DNA from: [Clostridium] hylemonae DSM 15053
Lineage (GTDB): Bacteria; Bacillota; Clostridia; Lachnospirales; Lachnospiraceae
DNA length: 64,000 bases
Direction: 5' to 3'
Assembly: GCF_008281175.1 (NCBI RefSeq)
Contig: NZ_CP036524.1
Coordinates: 3,596,001 to 3,660,000 of the forward strand
Shown here piece after piece: positions 43,167 through 52,540 of the stretch (position 1 is its first letter; every line of letters starts with the position of its first letter). Under the pieces are notes generated by a model. That model searched no databases. It saw only the letters and a program-made list of their open reading frames with translations, and was not told where the DNA came from. Both the position numbers and the translations under genes were made by a program.

Positions 43167-45236
43167 CTACTCTTTTCTTATATTTCCCACTGCCTGTATC
43201 TGTATGTTATCTGCTATTTCATTGAAAGCCAGTACGTATACCGACGGATAGAACTGTTCCAGCATCCGGTAAAGGTACGGACGGATCACCTGGCTTGTCA
43301 GGATGACCGTATCCTGGGAAAGTTCCTGAAATTTCTTCATCTGCTCTCCTATCTGTGTAAGCATGCTCTGCATAATATCCGGACTTACCGCCAGATAAAC
43401 TCCCTGGTCACTTTTGGCCATACTCGACACAAGCAGTTTTTCCAGTCCCGCATCCAGCGTTACGACACGCATCTGCCCTCCCTCACAGAACTTTCTTGTG
43501 ATCGTTCTCTTCAGCGCGGAGCGTATATTTTCTGTGACACTGGTGATGTCAAGCCCGGCTCCCGACGCGTCTGCGATCGTTTCGAGGATACTTTCCATAT
43601 CTTTGATCGGTATTCCTTCTTTCAGCAGACTTATGAGTATTTTCTGGAGACTGCCGTGTGAGATGATCCCCGGCACCACCTCGTCCACAAGCTCGGCCGA
43701 AGTCTTTTTCACATTGTCCAGCAGCAGGCTTACCTCCTGCCTGCTGAGCAGCTCATATGCATGCTGCCGGATCGTCTCGGATAAGTGTGTCAGCATGACA
43801 GAAAGCGGGTCGATCACCGTATAACCGTATATTTCTGCCATCTCTTTATTCTCAGGCAGTATCCATTTGCTCGGAATTCCATATGCAGGTTCGATCGTCT
43901 CTATCCCGTCGATCTCACCGGACGGAGACGCCGGTTCCAGCGCCAGGTAATGGTCCACAAGTATCTCTCCCCTGGCTACTTCTTCGCCCTTTATCTTAAT
44001 AATGTACTGGTTTGTGTTAAGACTCGAGCTGTCTCTCAGCCTGACGGAAGGAATGACAAATCCCATCTCCTGGGCATACTGCCTGCGGAAAATGACAATT
44101 CTGTTGATCATCTTTCCTCCGCTTGATTCATCCACGAGCGGGATGAGGCTGTATCCGAACTCCATCTCTATCGGCTCTACACCAATCAGGTTGTATATGT
44201 TATTGATATCTCTGTAATATTCTTCTTCCGTAGCAGGCGCGGCAGCGTCCATATCTGCCGTCTGCCGGGCCGCCGCCTCTTCCAGCACAGTCTGCTCCTG
44301 CATTTTCTTTGAGATCTGATATCCCGCCAGGAGGAAAAGAACCGCCAGAAGCACAAGCTGTATCTTTGGCATTCCCGGAACGAGCATGAGGATGAGCAGA
44401 ACCCCGCCGGTCATCATTATCGCCTTCGGCTGGGCAAGGAACTGTCTTGATACATCCTCGTTCAGACTGCCTTCCGATACGGCCCTGGTCACGATCATAC
44501 CCGTCGATGTGGATATGAGAAGCGCCGGTATCTGTGATACGAGCCCGTCACCTACCGTTGCTATCGAATAGACGGACAGCACATCTGAGAATGCCATACC
44601 TGACTGCAGGATCCCTATGGCGGAACCTCCGATCAGGTTGATAAAGGTGATGATCAGCGACATCACCGCGTCACCTTTGACGATCTTTGTGGCGCCGTCC
44701 ATGGCGCCGTAGAAATCAGCTTCCCGCTGTATTTTGTTTCTTCTCGTTCTCGCCTCCTGTTCCGTAATGAGACCGGAACTCAGATCCGCATCGATCGCCA
44801 TCTGCTTACCGGGCATGGCATCCAGCGTAAACCTGGCCGCAACCTCAGCCACACGCTCCGCGCCCTTCGTGATGACGATAAACTGCACGAGCACAATGAT
44901 CATAAAGATGATGAAGCCGACAATGACATTACCCTGCAGCACGAAGTCACCGAACGATTTTATGACCTGTCCCGCGCTTCCCTGGTTTGTGAGAATATTT
45001 TTTGTTGACGATACATTGATGCCCAGGCGGAACAGCGTCGTTATGAGCAGGAGAGACGGGAATACGGAAAATTCCAGCGGCTCCCTTATGTTCATACTGA
45101 TAAGCAATATAATCATTGACAAAGAAATATTTATAATAATCATGACATCCAGTAAAAACGGAGGCATGGGAATAATCATAAGTAATACAATAACTATCAC
45201 TAAGGCAGCTACCGCATTGTTCAAAATTCGTTTCAT
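43167..45236 (-). CDS. flhA: Flagellar type III export gate protein FlhA
   Basis: The 689-residue protein has seven or eight N-terminal membrane helices (to about residue 310), with the conserved PSLLLITTLFRLGINVSST and AMPGKQMAIDADL. A large cytoplasmic domain follows that docks chaperone-substrate complexes. It lies 3 bases after flhB. The usual downstream flhF and flhG are absent, and sigD follows directly. Confidence 0.96.
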   Translation of the reverse strand: MKRILNNAVAALVIVIVLLMIIPMPPFLLDVMIIINISLSMIILLISMNIREPLEFSVFPSLLLITTLFRLGINVSSTKNILTNQGSAGQVIKSFGDFVLQGNVIVGFIIFMIIVLVQFIVITKGAERVAEVAARFTLDAMPGKQMAIDADLSSGLITEQEARTRRNKIQREADFYGAMDGATKIVKGDAVMSLIITFINLIGGSAIGILQSGMAFSDVLSVYSIATVGDGLVSQIPALLISTSTGMIVTRAVSEGSLNEDVSRQFLAQPKAIMMTGGVLLILMLVPGMPKIQLVLLAVLFLLAGYQISKKMQEQTVLEEAAARQTADMDAAAPATEEEYYRDINNIYNLIGVEPIEMEFGYSLIPLVDESSGGKMINRIVIFRRQYAQEMGFVIPSVRLRDSSSLNTNQYIIKIKGEEVARGEILVDHYLALEPASPSGEIDGIETIEPAYGIPSKWILPENKEMAEIYGYTVIDPLSVMLTHLSETIRQHAYELLSRQEVSLLLDNVKKTSAELVDEVVPGIISHGSLQKILISLLKEGIPIKDMESILETIADASGAGLDITSVTENIRSALKRTITRKFCEGGQMRVVTLDAGLEKLLVSSMAKSDQGVYLAVSPDIMQSMLTQIGEQMKKFQELSQDTVILTSQVIRPYLYRMLEQFYPSVYVLAFNEIADNIQIQAVGNIRKE

Positions 45237-45239
45237 GTC

Positions 45240-46301
45240 TTACCTCATTTTTTTATTCAGCTTATATACATATACCAGGATCTCTGCAACAGCGCCGTAA
45301 TACTCCGACGGTATCTCCCGGTTTAATTCTGTCTCTGCATAGAGACTTCTCGCCAGCGGCCTGTCTTCTATGACAGCCACATGGTTCTCCTCCCCTGTTC
45401 TTACGATCCTGAGCGCCAGCTCATCTACTCCTTTGGCAACTACGACCGGAGCATTATTCTTTTCCGTGTCATAAGACAGCGCAACCGCAAAGTGGGTAGG
45501 GTTTCTTATGATAACGTCCGCGTTCGGAACCGCCTGCATCATTCTGCTTCTGGCCCTCTGCTTCTGTATATCGCGGATCCTTCCCTTGATCTCAGGATTT
45601 CCTTCGGTCTGTTTGAACTCCTCTTTCACTTCCTGCTTGGACATCTTGATCTTCCGCTCATAATCCCACCACTGGAACAGATAATCCAGAAACGCGATCA
45701 CGGCGAACACCATGGAAACCCGCAATATCATAGATATGATCATATCGAACGTATACGCCGCCGAGGCACTGATACTCATATCCATCGTGCGGATCACATT
45801 CACCGCGTCCTGCTTAAGCAGCGTATATATGATGGCGACAAGTACGATTACTTTCAGCAGATTCTTTACAAGCTCGATGGCATTTTTAAGAGCAAAGATT
45901 CTTTTGATTCCCTGAAGCGGACTGATACGGTTCAGCTTGGGACGGAAATTCTTGGAAGTAAACAAAAATCTCGTCTGTATCCCGTGCATGACGATCCCCG
46001 TCACCATACAGATGCAGGCAAACGGCAGCACCGTTCTTGCGGCGGCTGACAAAAATTCCATTCCATACTTTCCCACAGACTGCCCTGAGAGGTCCGTTAT
46101 ACTTCCCGCCAGGCTTATAAATCTTTTCATAAAATTCCCGGAAGTCTCATATATGCCCGGAAAGATAAGCTTTAATATATAGAAAGAAAGGAATACAAAC
46201 ACGACGTTGACTACATCCGAACTCTGGAAGATGTTTCCTTCCTTCCGTTCATCACGGCGCTTTTTGGGGGTGGCTTTTTCAGTTTTTGAGTCCGCTGCCA
46301 A
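45240..46301 (-). CDS. flhB: Flagellar export switch protein FlhB
   Basis: The 353-residue protein has four membrane helices and the autocleavage motif NPTH at residues 267-270. The self-cut there changes export from hook to filament substrates. The N-terminus EKATPKKRRDERKEGN is typical. The start is a TTG at 46301; a stop codon lies four codons upstream in frame and no early ATG exists. It follows fliR by 16 bases. Confidence 0.95.
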   Translation of the reverse strand: MAADSKTEKATPKKRRDERKEGNIFQSSDVVNVVFVFLSFYILKLIFPGIYETSGNFMKRFISLAGSITDLSGQSVGKYGMEFLSAAARTVLPFACICMVTGIVMHGIQTRFLFTSKNFRPKLNRISPLQGIKRIFALKNAIELVKNLLKVIVLVAIIYTLLKQDAVNVIRTMDMSISASAAYTFDMIISMILRVSMVFAVIAFLDYLFQWWDYERKIKMSKQEVKEEFKQTEGNPEIKGRIRDIQKQRARSRMMQAVPNADVIIRNPTHFAVALSYDTEKNNAPVVVAKGVDELALRIVRTGEENHVAVIEDRPLARSLYAETELNREIPSEYYGAVAEILVYVYKLNKKMR

Positions 46302-46317
46302 TATCCATCACATCCTT

Positions 46318-47091
46318 CTATATGTTTACTGTCCTCAATACGTCCTGCAGTCCCTGCATCATCTGAGAGATGATCCCTTTCAGGTAGTCACCCGCCGGAG
46401 ATATCAAAAATACCATCATCGCAAGCCCTATGATCACTCTCAGCTGTATGCTCATGACAAACAGGTTGATCTGCGGGATGATCCGCATCAGAAGTCCGGT
46501 TGCCACTTCCACCAGGAATTCAAATGCAATGATAGGGAAAGCGAGCTTTACCGCCAGCACGACGCACTCTGTAAATATCTGCAGTACCGCCTGGGCGGAA
46601 CCTGTTCCCAGCTTAAGCGCCGCATAGGGCACGATATCCTGGGACGTCATCAGTATCTTGAGCAGCGCCAGATGACCGTCGACCGCAAAAAATAAGAGCA
46701 GATAATATATTTGTAAAATATTTCCCGTCAGCGCGATCTGCGTTCCGTTCTGGGCATCATATACGGTTGCCATAGAAAGCCCCATCTGAAAATCTATGAC
46801 AGAGCCTGCAAAAGAGACCACCATATCAAACAGCTGCATGACAAACCCGAGCAGATATCCAAGCGCAAATTCCTTCAGAAGAAGTACGGCATACACGACC
46901 GCGGAAGTCACTTCCTCTCCCGCCGGCTCTGCCTGCGGATAGACGACCAGCGCAAGAACAAGCGCCAGCCCGGTCTTAAAGACTGCCGGTATATTTTTTC
47001 TCCCCAGTATCGGATTGAGAAATACAAATCCGGACATTCTCATCAGGACGAGCGTAAACACGAGAAATTCCGGTGTACCTGCAAGTAACAT
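46318..47091 (-). CDS. fliR: Flagellar export gate protein FliR
   Basis: The 257-residue protein is strongly hydrophobic, with the family's VLMRMSGFVFLNPILGRKNIPAVFKTGLAL near the start (seen in order) and SFAGSVIDFQMGLSMATVYD in the middle. With FliP and FliQ it forms the export channel core. It lies between fliQ and flhB, 12 bases after fliQ. Confidence 0.94.
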   Translation of the reverse strand: MLLAGTPEFLVFTLVLMRMSGFVFLNPILGRKNIPAVFKTGLALVLALVVYPQAEPAGEEVTSAVVYAVLLLKEFALGYLLGFVMQLFDMVVSFAGSVIDFQMGLSMATVYDAQNGTQIALTGNILQIYYLLLFFAVDGHLALLKILMTSQDIVPYAALKLGTGSAQAVLQIFTECVVLAVKLAFPIIAFEFLVEVATGLLMRIIPQINLFVMSIQLRVIIGLAMMVFLISPAGDYLKGIISQMMQGLQDVLRTVNI

Positions 47092-47103
47092 ATGTATGTT
47101 CTC

Positions 47104-47367
47104 CTAACCTTCGGCAATGAACCGGAATATCTGCTGCGTAAATTCCTGCAGCATTTTCAGCATACTGTTTCCGGTTATCACCAGAATAATTCCTATCACT
47201 ATCAGTTTTGGCACAAATGTAAGCGTCTGTTCGTGGATCTGCGTCGCGGCCTGGAGAATGGATATCACGATCCCCACGATCATACTGATAAGTAATATGG
47301 GGCCTCCAAGCTTCACGGCCAGTATGAACATCTGATACATCAAATCGCCAATTTCACCTGTTGTCAT
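47104..47367 (-). CDS. fliQ: Flagellar export gate protein FliQ
   Basis: The 87-residue protein has two membrane helices, with LGGPILLISMIVGIVISILQAATQIHEQTLTFVPK as the conserved core (in order). It packs around the FliP-FliR channel. Spacing to fliP is 15 bases. Confidence 0.95.
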   Translation of the reverse strand: MTTGEIGDLMYQMFILAVKLGGPILLISMIVGIVISILQAATQIHEQTLTFVPKLIVIGIILVITGNSMLKMLQEFTQQIFRFIAEG

Positions 47368-47382
47368 CTTCTAATTCTCCCG

Positions 47383-48045
47383 TCAGTAGTTAAAGCTTTG
47401 TACGATAGATGAGAACAGCAGCTCCCATCCGTTAAGTGTCACGAACAGCAGCAGCTTAAACGGCAGTGCGATGGTCGCCGGCGGAAGCATGATCATACCC
47501 ATTGACATAAGCGTGCTCGACACGATGATATCTATGAGCAGGAACGGTATGAACAAAAGCAGTCCCGCCATAAATCCTCTTTTGAGTTCACTCGTCATAA
47601 AGGATGGGATGACCACCCGCATCGGAAGGTCTTCCGGCGCTGTCTTCTCCTCGATCCCCGCCATATCCACATACAGGTTCAGCGTGCTCACCTCTGTCTG
47701 TTTGAGCATGAATTTCTTCATCGGCACGGTTGCCCGGTCCAGCGCTTCCTCTTGTGCGATCTCTCCGTTTTTGTACGGCTCATAGGCCTCTGTATTGATA
47801 TCTTTTATCACGGGGTCCATAATGAACAGTGTGAGAAATAACGCAATTCCGACAAGAACCATATTTGGCGGCGTCTGCTGCACTCCGATCGCGTTCCTCG
47901 TAAAAGAAAGGATGATGATGATCCTGACAAAAGAAGTCATCATCACAACAATGGAAGGCAGAAGCATCACAACCGTCATCATTACAAGTATCTCTAACGT
48001 CGGCACCTGACCTCCGTTGATGTTAACTAATGCCCCTGTATTCAT
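47383..48045 (-). CDS. fliP: Flagellar export gate protein FliP
   Basis: The 220-residue protein shows MTSFVRIIIILSFTRNAIG, QTPPNMVLVGIALFLT and the C-terminal PPATIALPFKLLLFVTLNGW, all diagnostic for FliP. It forms the pentameric export pore. It overlaps the fliO stop codon by four bases. The N-terminus lacks the cleavable signal peptide of enterobacterial FliP. Confidence 0.96.
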   Translation of the reverse strand: MNTGALVNINGGQVPTLEILVMMTVVMLLPSIVVMMTSFVRIIIILSFTRNAIGVQQTPPNMVLVGIALFLTLFIMDPVIKDINTEAYEPYKNGEIAQEEALDRATVPMKKFMLKQTEVSTLNLYVDMAGIEEKTAPEDLPMRVVIPSFMTSELKRGFMAGLLLFIPFLLIDIIVSSTLMSMGMIMLPPATIALPFKLLLFVTLNGWELLFSSIVQSFNY

Positions 48046-48392
48046 TCACTTCGCTTCCTTTTCCCAATTTTCTCCATCACCGATCTGAAGTCTGTAAACT
48101 CCGTACTCTGGCCGGCAGGACTTTCTATCTCCTCAAGTTCTTCTTCCCCGAGCTCTTTGAGCACCGTGATCTGCGCTGCGGTGATCCCGAGAAGCAGATA
48201 TCCTCTGCCGGTCTGAACGACCGCGATCGTCCTGTCCTGGCCGGCCCCGATCTGGTCCACCATCCGGATATATCTGGAAGAACCTTTCATCTTTCCTGTC
48301 TTTGCGACATATTTTGAACACACGTAGGCCAGATAAAGTATGAGCACTACGATCAGAAGCGTACCGGCGGCTGTAAAAAATCCATTCAGCAT
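48042..48392 (-). CDS. fliO: Flagellar biosynthesis protein FliO/FliZ
   Basis: The 116-residue protein has one membrane helix (about 5-28) followed by a cytoplasmic region with IRMVDQIGAGQDRTIAVVQTGRGYLLLGIT, the FliO signature in order. It helps assemble the FliP ring. Position between fliY and fliP is standard. Confidence 0.88.
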   Translation of the reverse strand: MLNGFFTAAGTLLIVVLILYLAYVCSKYVAKTGKMKGSSRYIRMVDQIGAGQDRTIAVVQTGRGYLLLGITAAQITVLKELGEEELEEIESPAGQSTEFTDFRSVMEKIGKRKRSE

Positions 48393-48405
48393 AACTTACA
48401 CACCC

Positions 48406-49788
48406 CTACTGTGCCAGCGGTATTTCATCCGCCAGTATTTCCGTGATCCTGATCCCAAAGTTGTCATCCACCACGACTACATCGCCCTGGGCAATACACT
48501 GTCCGTTTACGAACAGGTCCACCTGCTCTCCCGCCAGCTTATCCAGCACGACAAGAGATCCCTTGTTGAGCTCAAGCACATCCTTCACAAGCTTCTTCGT
48601 CCTTCCTATCTCAACGGATACCTCCAGCGGAACTCCCATGATCAGCTCCAGATTGGACTCCTGTAGTTCCGTCTCCTCCGCGCTCTGTTCCAGGTTCGGC
48701 TGTGACACAGGATTGACTTTTATTTTCTTCGGTCCCGCAGCCTGTGTCTGCTTCATCTGCTGAAGCTGCACCTGCTGCATCTCAAGCTGCTGTCTCATAA
48801 GGTCCATCATCTGTGTCATGGAATTCATAAACTGCGGATCGGCAGCCGCCACAGTTCCTGCCGGCTGTACGGCGCTCACCGGAGGCGCTGCCTGTACCGC
48901 CGGATTGGCCGCCGGAGGCGTTGCCTGAGGCATAACCGGTATGTCTGCCGGCGCTTCTGTATCCTGCATCAGACCGGCCTGAGGCGCAGGTTCTGAAACA
49001 GCGGCGCCGGCAGAAGGCGCGGCAGCTTCCGGCTCCGGTACAGTCCCGGCTGCCACAGGCGCCTGCGCGGCTTCCGGGCCGGCCTCCGGCATCGCCGCGG
49101 CCGGTTCTGCCGGGACCGGTTCCGATACGGCGGCGGCCGTCACTGTCTCTTCCTCCGGAAGAACCACCGTCTCCTCCTTTGGAAGCTCCGGTGTACCATC
49201 AGAAAAGAAGCCTGCCACAAGCTCCCTTGCAAGCCCGATAGGCATCAGGTTCATGAACTCGCTTTCCATCTTATCTGCGATACGAAGTGTAAAGCCGATC
49301 ACAACCATCGGGCTTTCTTCTGTAAAATACTTTTCCTTGAACTGTTCCGGGCTCTCTATATCAAAAGACACCGGCGTCGATATATTTACCGCCTTGCCGA
49401 GAAGCTCTGAAAGTGCTGTCGCCGACGCGCCCATCATCTGATTCTTCACTTCGCAGATAGCGCTTATGTTCATCTCATCCAGCTCAAATTCTTCCTCGGG
49501 AATCTCCATTCCCATAAGCATCTCGACAATAACGCGCACGTCATTTCTCTTCAGCAGCATGATATTGCTGCCTGTCAGCCCTTCGATATATATGATCTCT
49601 ACCCCTACGGCAGGTTCCAGATTACCGAATTCAAATTCTTCTTTGTTTCTGACCTGTACGATTGGCGTCGTTATGTCTACTCTTGCATCCAGCATTGTAG
49701 AAATGGCTGTTGCAGATGCCCCGAGACTTATATTAAGGATCTCGCCTATAGCGTCAATTTCCATCGTACTCAGTTTCTTTACGTCCAT
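48406..49788 (-). CDS. fliY: Flagellar switch protein and CheY-P phosphatase FliY (CheC-FliN)
   Basis: The 460-residue protein has an N-terminal CheC-type domain (about 1-200), a low-complexity Pro/Ala/Glu linker with methionine- and glutamine-rich part (about 205-365) and a C-terminal FliN domain (about 380-460; VPLEVSVEIGRTKKLVKDVLEL). Both CheC sites keep E and N (GEILNISLGASATA, CEVKNQMMGASATA). The N-terminal CheY-binding peptide of Bacillus FliY is not seen. The ATG at 49788 gives MDVKKLSTMEIDAIGEI; its ribosome binding site is weak. Confidence 0.93.
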   Translation of the reverse strand: MDVKKLSTMEIDAIGEILNISLGASATAISTMLDARVDITTPIVQVRNKEEFEFGNLEPAVGVEIIYIEGLTGSNIMLLKRNDVRVIVEMLMGMEIPEEEFELDEMNISAICEVKNQMMGASATALSELLGKAVNISTPVSFDIESPEQFKEKYFTEESPMVVIGFTLRIADKMESEFMNLMPIGLARELVAGFFSDGTPELPKEETVVLPEEETVTAAAVSEPVPAEPAAAMPEAGPEAAQAPVAAGTVPEPEAAAPSAGAAVSEPAPQAGLMQDTEAPADIPVMPQATPPAANPAVQAAPPVSAVQPAGTVAAADPQFMNSMTQMMDLMRQQLEMQQVQLQQMKQTQAAGPKKIKVNPVSQPNLEQSAEETELQESNLELIMGVPLEVSVEIGRTKKLVKDVLELNKGSLVVLDKLAGEQVDLFVNGQCIAQGDVVVVDDNFGIRITEILADEIPLAQ

Positions 49789-49822
49789 TTTTAACTCTCT
49801 TTCCGGCAAACGTTAAGCCTTT

Positions 49823-50266
49823 CTATTTCCCAATTTCCATGGCTTTCTGCGCCATTAATTTCACCGCGTTAAAAGCAGTAATGTTCGCTTCATAAGATCT
49901 GGTAGCCGCCATCGCATCTGTTGTCTCTTTAATCATGTCCACATTGGGCATCCTAACGTATCCGTTTTCATCCGCATCCGGATGTTCCGGGTCAAGTACA
50001 GCCTTCAGTTCTGTATCGTCATCTATAATTGCAGCCGCGGCCACTCCGCCCCGGTTCGCACTGTTCTGCCCGCTCATGGCCCTTCCCAGTACCGAGCGGA
50101 AGTTTTCCTTCCTGGACTCAAGCACCACCATTTTTCTCCGGTAAGGCGTCCCGTCCTCCGTCCTGGTCGTCTCAATATTGGCAATATTTTCAGACGCAAT
50201 GTCAAGCCTCAGTCTCTGCGCCGTCATACCTGAAGCGCTGATATTCAAAGAACTCAAAAAAGACAT
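49823..50266 (-). CDS. flgC: Flagellar basal-body rod protein FlgC
   Basis: The 147-residue protein starts MSFLSSLNISASGMTAQRLR and carries SENIANIETTRTEDGTPYRRK, then VRMPNVDMIKETTDAMAATRSYEANITAFNAVK, which is FlgC in order. FlgC is a proximal rod subunit and is usually encoded right after flgB. Here it stands between cheY and fliY, far from flgB at 62156, which is unusual. Confidence 0.93.
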   Translation of the reverse strand: MSFLSSLNISASGMTAQRLRLDIASENIANIETTRTEDGTPYRRKMVVLESRKENFRSVLGRAMSGQNSANRGGVAAAAIIDDDTELKAVLDPEHPDADENGYVRMPNVDMIKETTDAMAATRSYEANITAFNAVKLMAQKAMEIGK

Positions 50267-50290
50267 ATGTGTCTCCCCCTTCTTAATAAA

Positions 50291-50650
50291 CTAGTCGATG
50301 ATCTTCGATACCGTATCCAGGATCCTGTTTGCCTTGAACGGTTTGACAATGAAATCTTTTGCGCCGGATTTGATCGCCTCAATTACCATCGTCTCCTGCC
50401 CCATCGCTGAGCACATGACCACAGTCGCGCCGGGATCAAAGGCCTTGATCGCTTTCAGTGCTTCCAGCCCGTCCATGTTTGGCATCGTGATATCCATCAG
50501 TACCAGTGCCGGTTTTTCATCCTTGTACATCTGCAGCGCCTCCGCTCCGTCGGACGCTTCGCAGATATCGGTGTAACCTCCCTTGGACAAGGTGTCCTTC
50601 ACCATCATCCTCATAAATGCCGCATCGTCTACCACCATGATTTTTGCCAT
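50291..50650 (-). CDS. cheY: Chemotaxis response regulator CheY
   Basis: The 119-residue single-domain receiver has acidic pocket D8-D9, phosphoacceptor D53 in LMDITMPNMDG and K103 in IVKPF. CheY-P binds FliM to change motor rotation. It follows fliM by 56 bases and precedes flgC. Confidence 0.94.
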   Translation of the reverse strand: MAKIMVVDDAAFMRMMVKDTLSKGGYTDICEASDGAEALQMYKDEKPALVLMDITMPNMDGLEALKAIKAFDPGATVVMCSAMGQETMVIEAIKSGAKDFIVKPFKANRILDTVSKIID

Positions 50651-50706
50651 TATTTTTTACCTCTTTCCTCAATAATCGTTAGTATTTTTTATATTGACAC
50701 GGCAGA

Positions 50707-51717
50707 TTATTTATCTGCCGGTGCTTCCTCCTGTATGCACTGCTTTATTTTTACTGCAGCATTTTTATTGTGTGCGCCTAGCTTTCCTCTAAACCACGGC
50801 TGTTCTTCCACATATAAGACAACATCTGATTCCCTGGACTTGTTCAGGTCAATGACATCCCCTACTTTCAGACCGCACACCTCTTTCATGCTGAGCTGTG
50901 CCTCGGCAAGTTCAGCCTTTATTTCCATCGTGCTCCGGTTCAGCCGTGTCATGATAAGCTCCCTGCTGTTGGCAATGCCCTCGTCATACAGGCCGTCCAC
51001 ATGCTTGCGCTTGTCAATGATATTGAATATATTCATCAGCAGATTTCCCGGAATACATATGGTGATCCGTCCGTCTATATTCTGCATCTTGACATTCAGC
51101 AGCACGATCGCGACCGGCTCATCCAGGCTGATCTCCTGGAACAGTCCGGGATTCTCCTCAAGCCGCTGGTCTCCGAGATTTATTTTGATATAATTGCCCC
51201 AGGCATCCCTTGTGATATCAAGCAGATATTTCATTACCTTCTTGTACAGCGCGCTTTCGATCTCCGAATATGTATAGGATGAATCCACATCGTCGTCATC
51301 CCCTGTTCCCCCTAGCATACGGTCTATCATATTCACCATAAGTTTCTGGCTTATATGGATCATCATGGGCGGATTTTTGGACTCATCGGGCAGCTTTAAG
51401 TTCAGCATCATCATGACGTCATTTTCGCTCAGTATATTACTGAATTCAAAGTACCTCTGCTCCTCCACAGACAGGACTTCCATCTCGCAGGCTGTTCTGA
51501 GAACACCGTTTAATCTGGAGGACGCAAGCCTGCCGTAGTTATCGTAAATGCCCTTCAAAAGCTTCAGCTTATCTTTTGTAAACTTCTTTGGACTCTTGAA
51601 ATCATATTTTTTCCAATTCTTTTCCGGTTTCTCCTCTTTGGGCTCTTCCGCTGCGTCACTGTTCATCATAGAATTCAGCAACGCATCAATCTGACTTTGT
51701 GATAATACTTCTGCCAT
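50707..51717 (-). CDS. fliM: Flagellar motor switch protein FliM
   Basis: The 336-residue protein has the CheY-binding N-terminal peptide LSQSQIDALL, the middle CheC-like domain and a C-terminal SpoA domain ending KVGDVIDLNKSRESDVVLYVEEQPWFRG (in order). The ATG at 51717 is 7 bases after AGGAG; a GTG two codons earlier is too close to the ribosome binding site. It directly follows motB, without the fliL gene normally found between them. Confidence 0.95.
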   Translation of the reverse strand: MAEVLSQSQIDALLNSMMNSDAAEEPKEEKPEKNWKKYDFKSPKKFTKDKLKLLKGIYDNYGRLASSRLNGVLRTACEMEVLSVEEQRYFEFSNILSENDVMMMLNLKLPDESKNPPMMIHISQKLMVNMIDRMLGGTGDDDDVDSSYTYSEIESALYKKVMKYLLDITRDAWGNYIKINLGDQRLEENPGLFQEISLDEPVAIVLLNVKMQNIDGRITICIPGNLLMNIFNIIDKRKHVDGLYDEGIANSRELIMTRLNRSTMEIKAELAEAQLSMKEVCGLKVGDVIDLNKSRESDVVLYVEEQPWFRGKLGAHNKNAAVKIKQCIQEEAPADK

Positions 51718-51755
51718 AGCCACACTCCTGTTGTTTATTTCCCCGGTCTTGTATG

Positions 51756-52523
51756 TTAATTCCCCTCGTTTTTATAGACCTGGCTGTAATATTCATCCAG
51801 CGTCTGTTCTACAGACCCTGTCTTTGTGATCAGGATCTCCACTCTTCGGTTCCTGGCCCTGCCCTCGAACGTATCAAACGTGTCGATCGGGCGGAACTGT
51901 CCATATCCTGCGCTTACCAGTTTTTTCGCCTCAATGATGTTCTTCTGCTGCACATAGGCAACTACGACCGCAGAGCGCGTGGCCGACAATACCCGGTCTG
52001 TCATGACTTCGTTTGGTATATTCGGCTCGGCCTGAGACGTGTGGCCAAGCACCTGGATCTCCTTTATCGCATCTGACGCAGGCGCAATAACAGAGGAAAA
52101 TGTATCCAGAACCGACTTCCCTTCATCTCTGAGAACATAACTGTCACCGTCAAAAAACACATTGTCCTTAAAAGTAATGAACTGATATCCGTCGCCTTTG
52201 GCTATCTGTATATCTGCCACCTCACCGGACGCATCCTGCATCTTCAGAAGATTGTCATACATCTCGTCAAATTTCTGGTCTATCTCTGTTGTATTGGCAC
52301 CCGGTACATTCTCCGTGCCCTCTTTTTCCATCGTATCTGTGACGATCTGCGACGGTTCGGCCGCCTCCGGGTTCATACTCTTTACCAGGTTCTCCCACTT
52401 CACCTGGTCTACGGAAGATATAGAGTACAACAATACAAAAAAGCAAAGCAGCAATGTCACCATATCGCCGTAAGTTCCCATCCAGTCGGAGCCTTCCTCC
52501 GGACTTTTCTGCCTGCGTTTCAT
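51756..52523 (-). CDS. motB: Flagellar motor stator protein MotB
   Basis: The 255-residue protein has one membrane helix with the ion-conducting aspartate in YGDMVTLLLCFFVLL, at residue 20 from the chosen start. A C-terminal OmpA-like peptidoglycan-binding domain (about 120-245; VLGHTSQAEP, RARNRRVEILI) follows. The ATG at 52523 lies 10 bases after AAGGGAG; a GTG at 52532 is almost touching that site. It follows motA by about 17 bases. Confidence 0.93.
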   Translation of the reverse strand: MKRRQKSPEEGSDWMGTYGDMVTLLLCFFVLLYSISSVDQVKWENLVKSMNPEAAEPSQIVTDTMEKEGTENVPGANTTEIDQKFDEMYDNLLKMQDASGEVADIQIAKGDGYQFITFKDNVFFDGDSYVLRDEGKSVLDTFSSVIAPASDAIKEIQVLGHTSQAEPNIPNEVMTDRVLSATRSAVVVAYVQQKNIIEAKKLVSAGYGQFRPIDTFDTFEGRARNRRVEILITKTGSVEQTLDEYYSQVYKNEGN

Positions 52524-52540
52524 TGTATCCACACTCCCTT

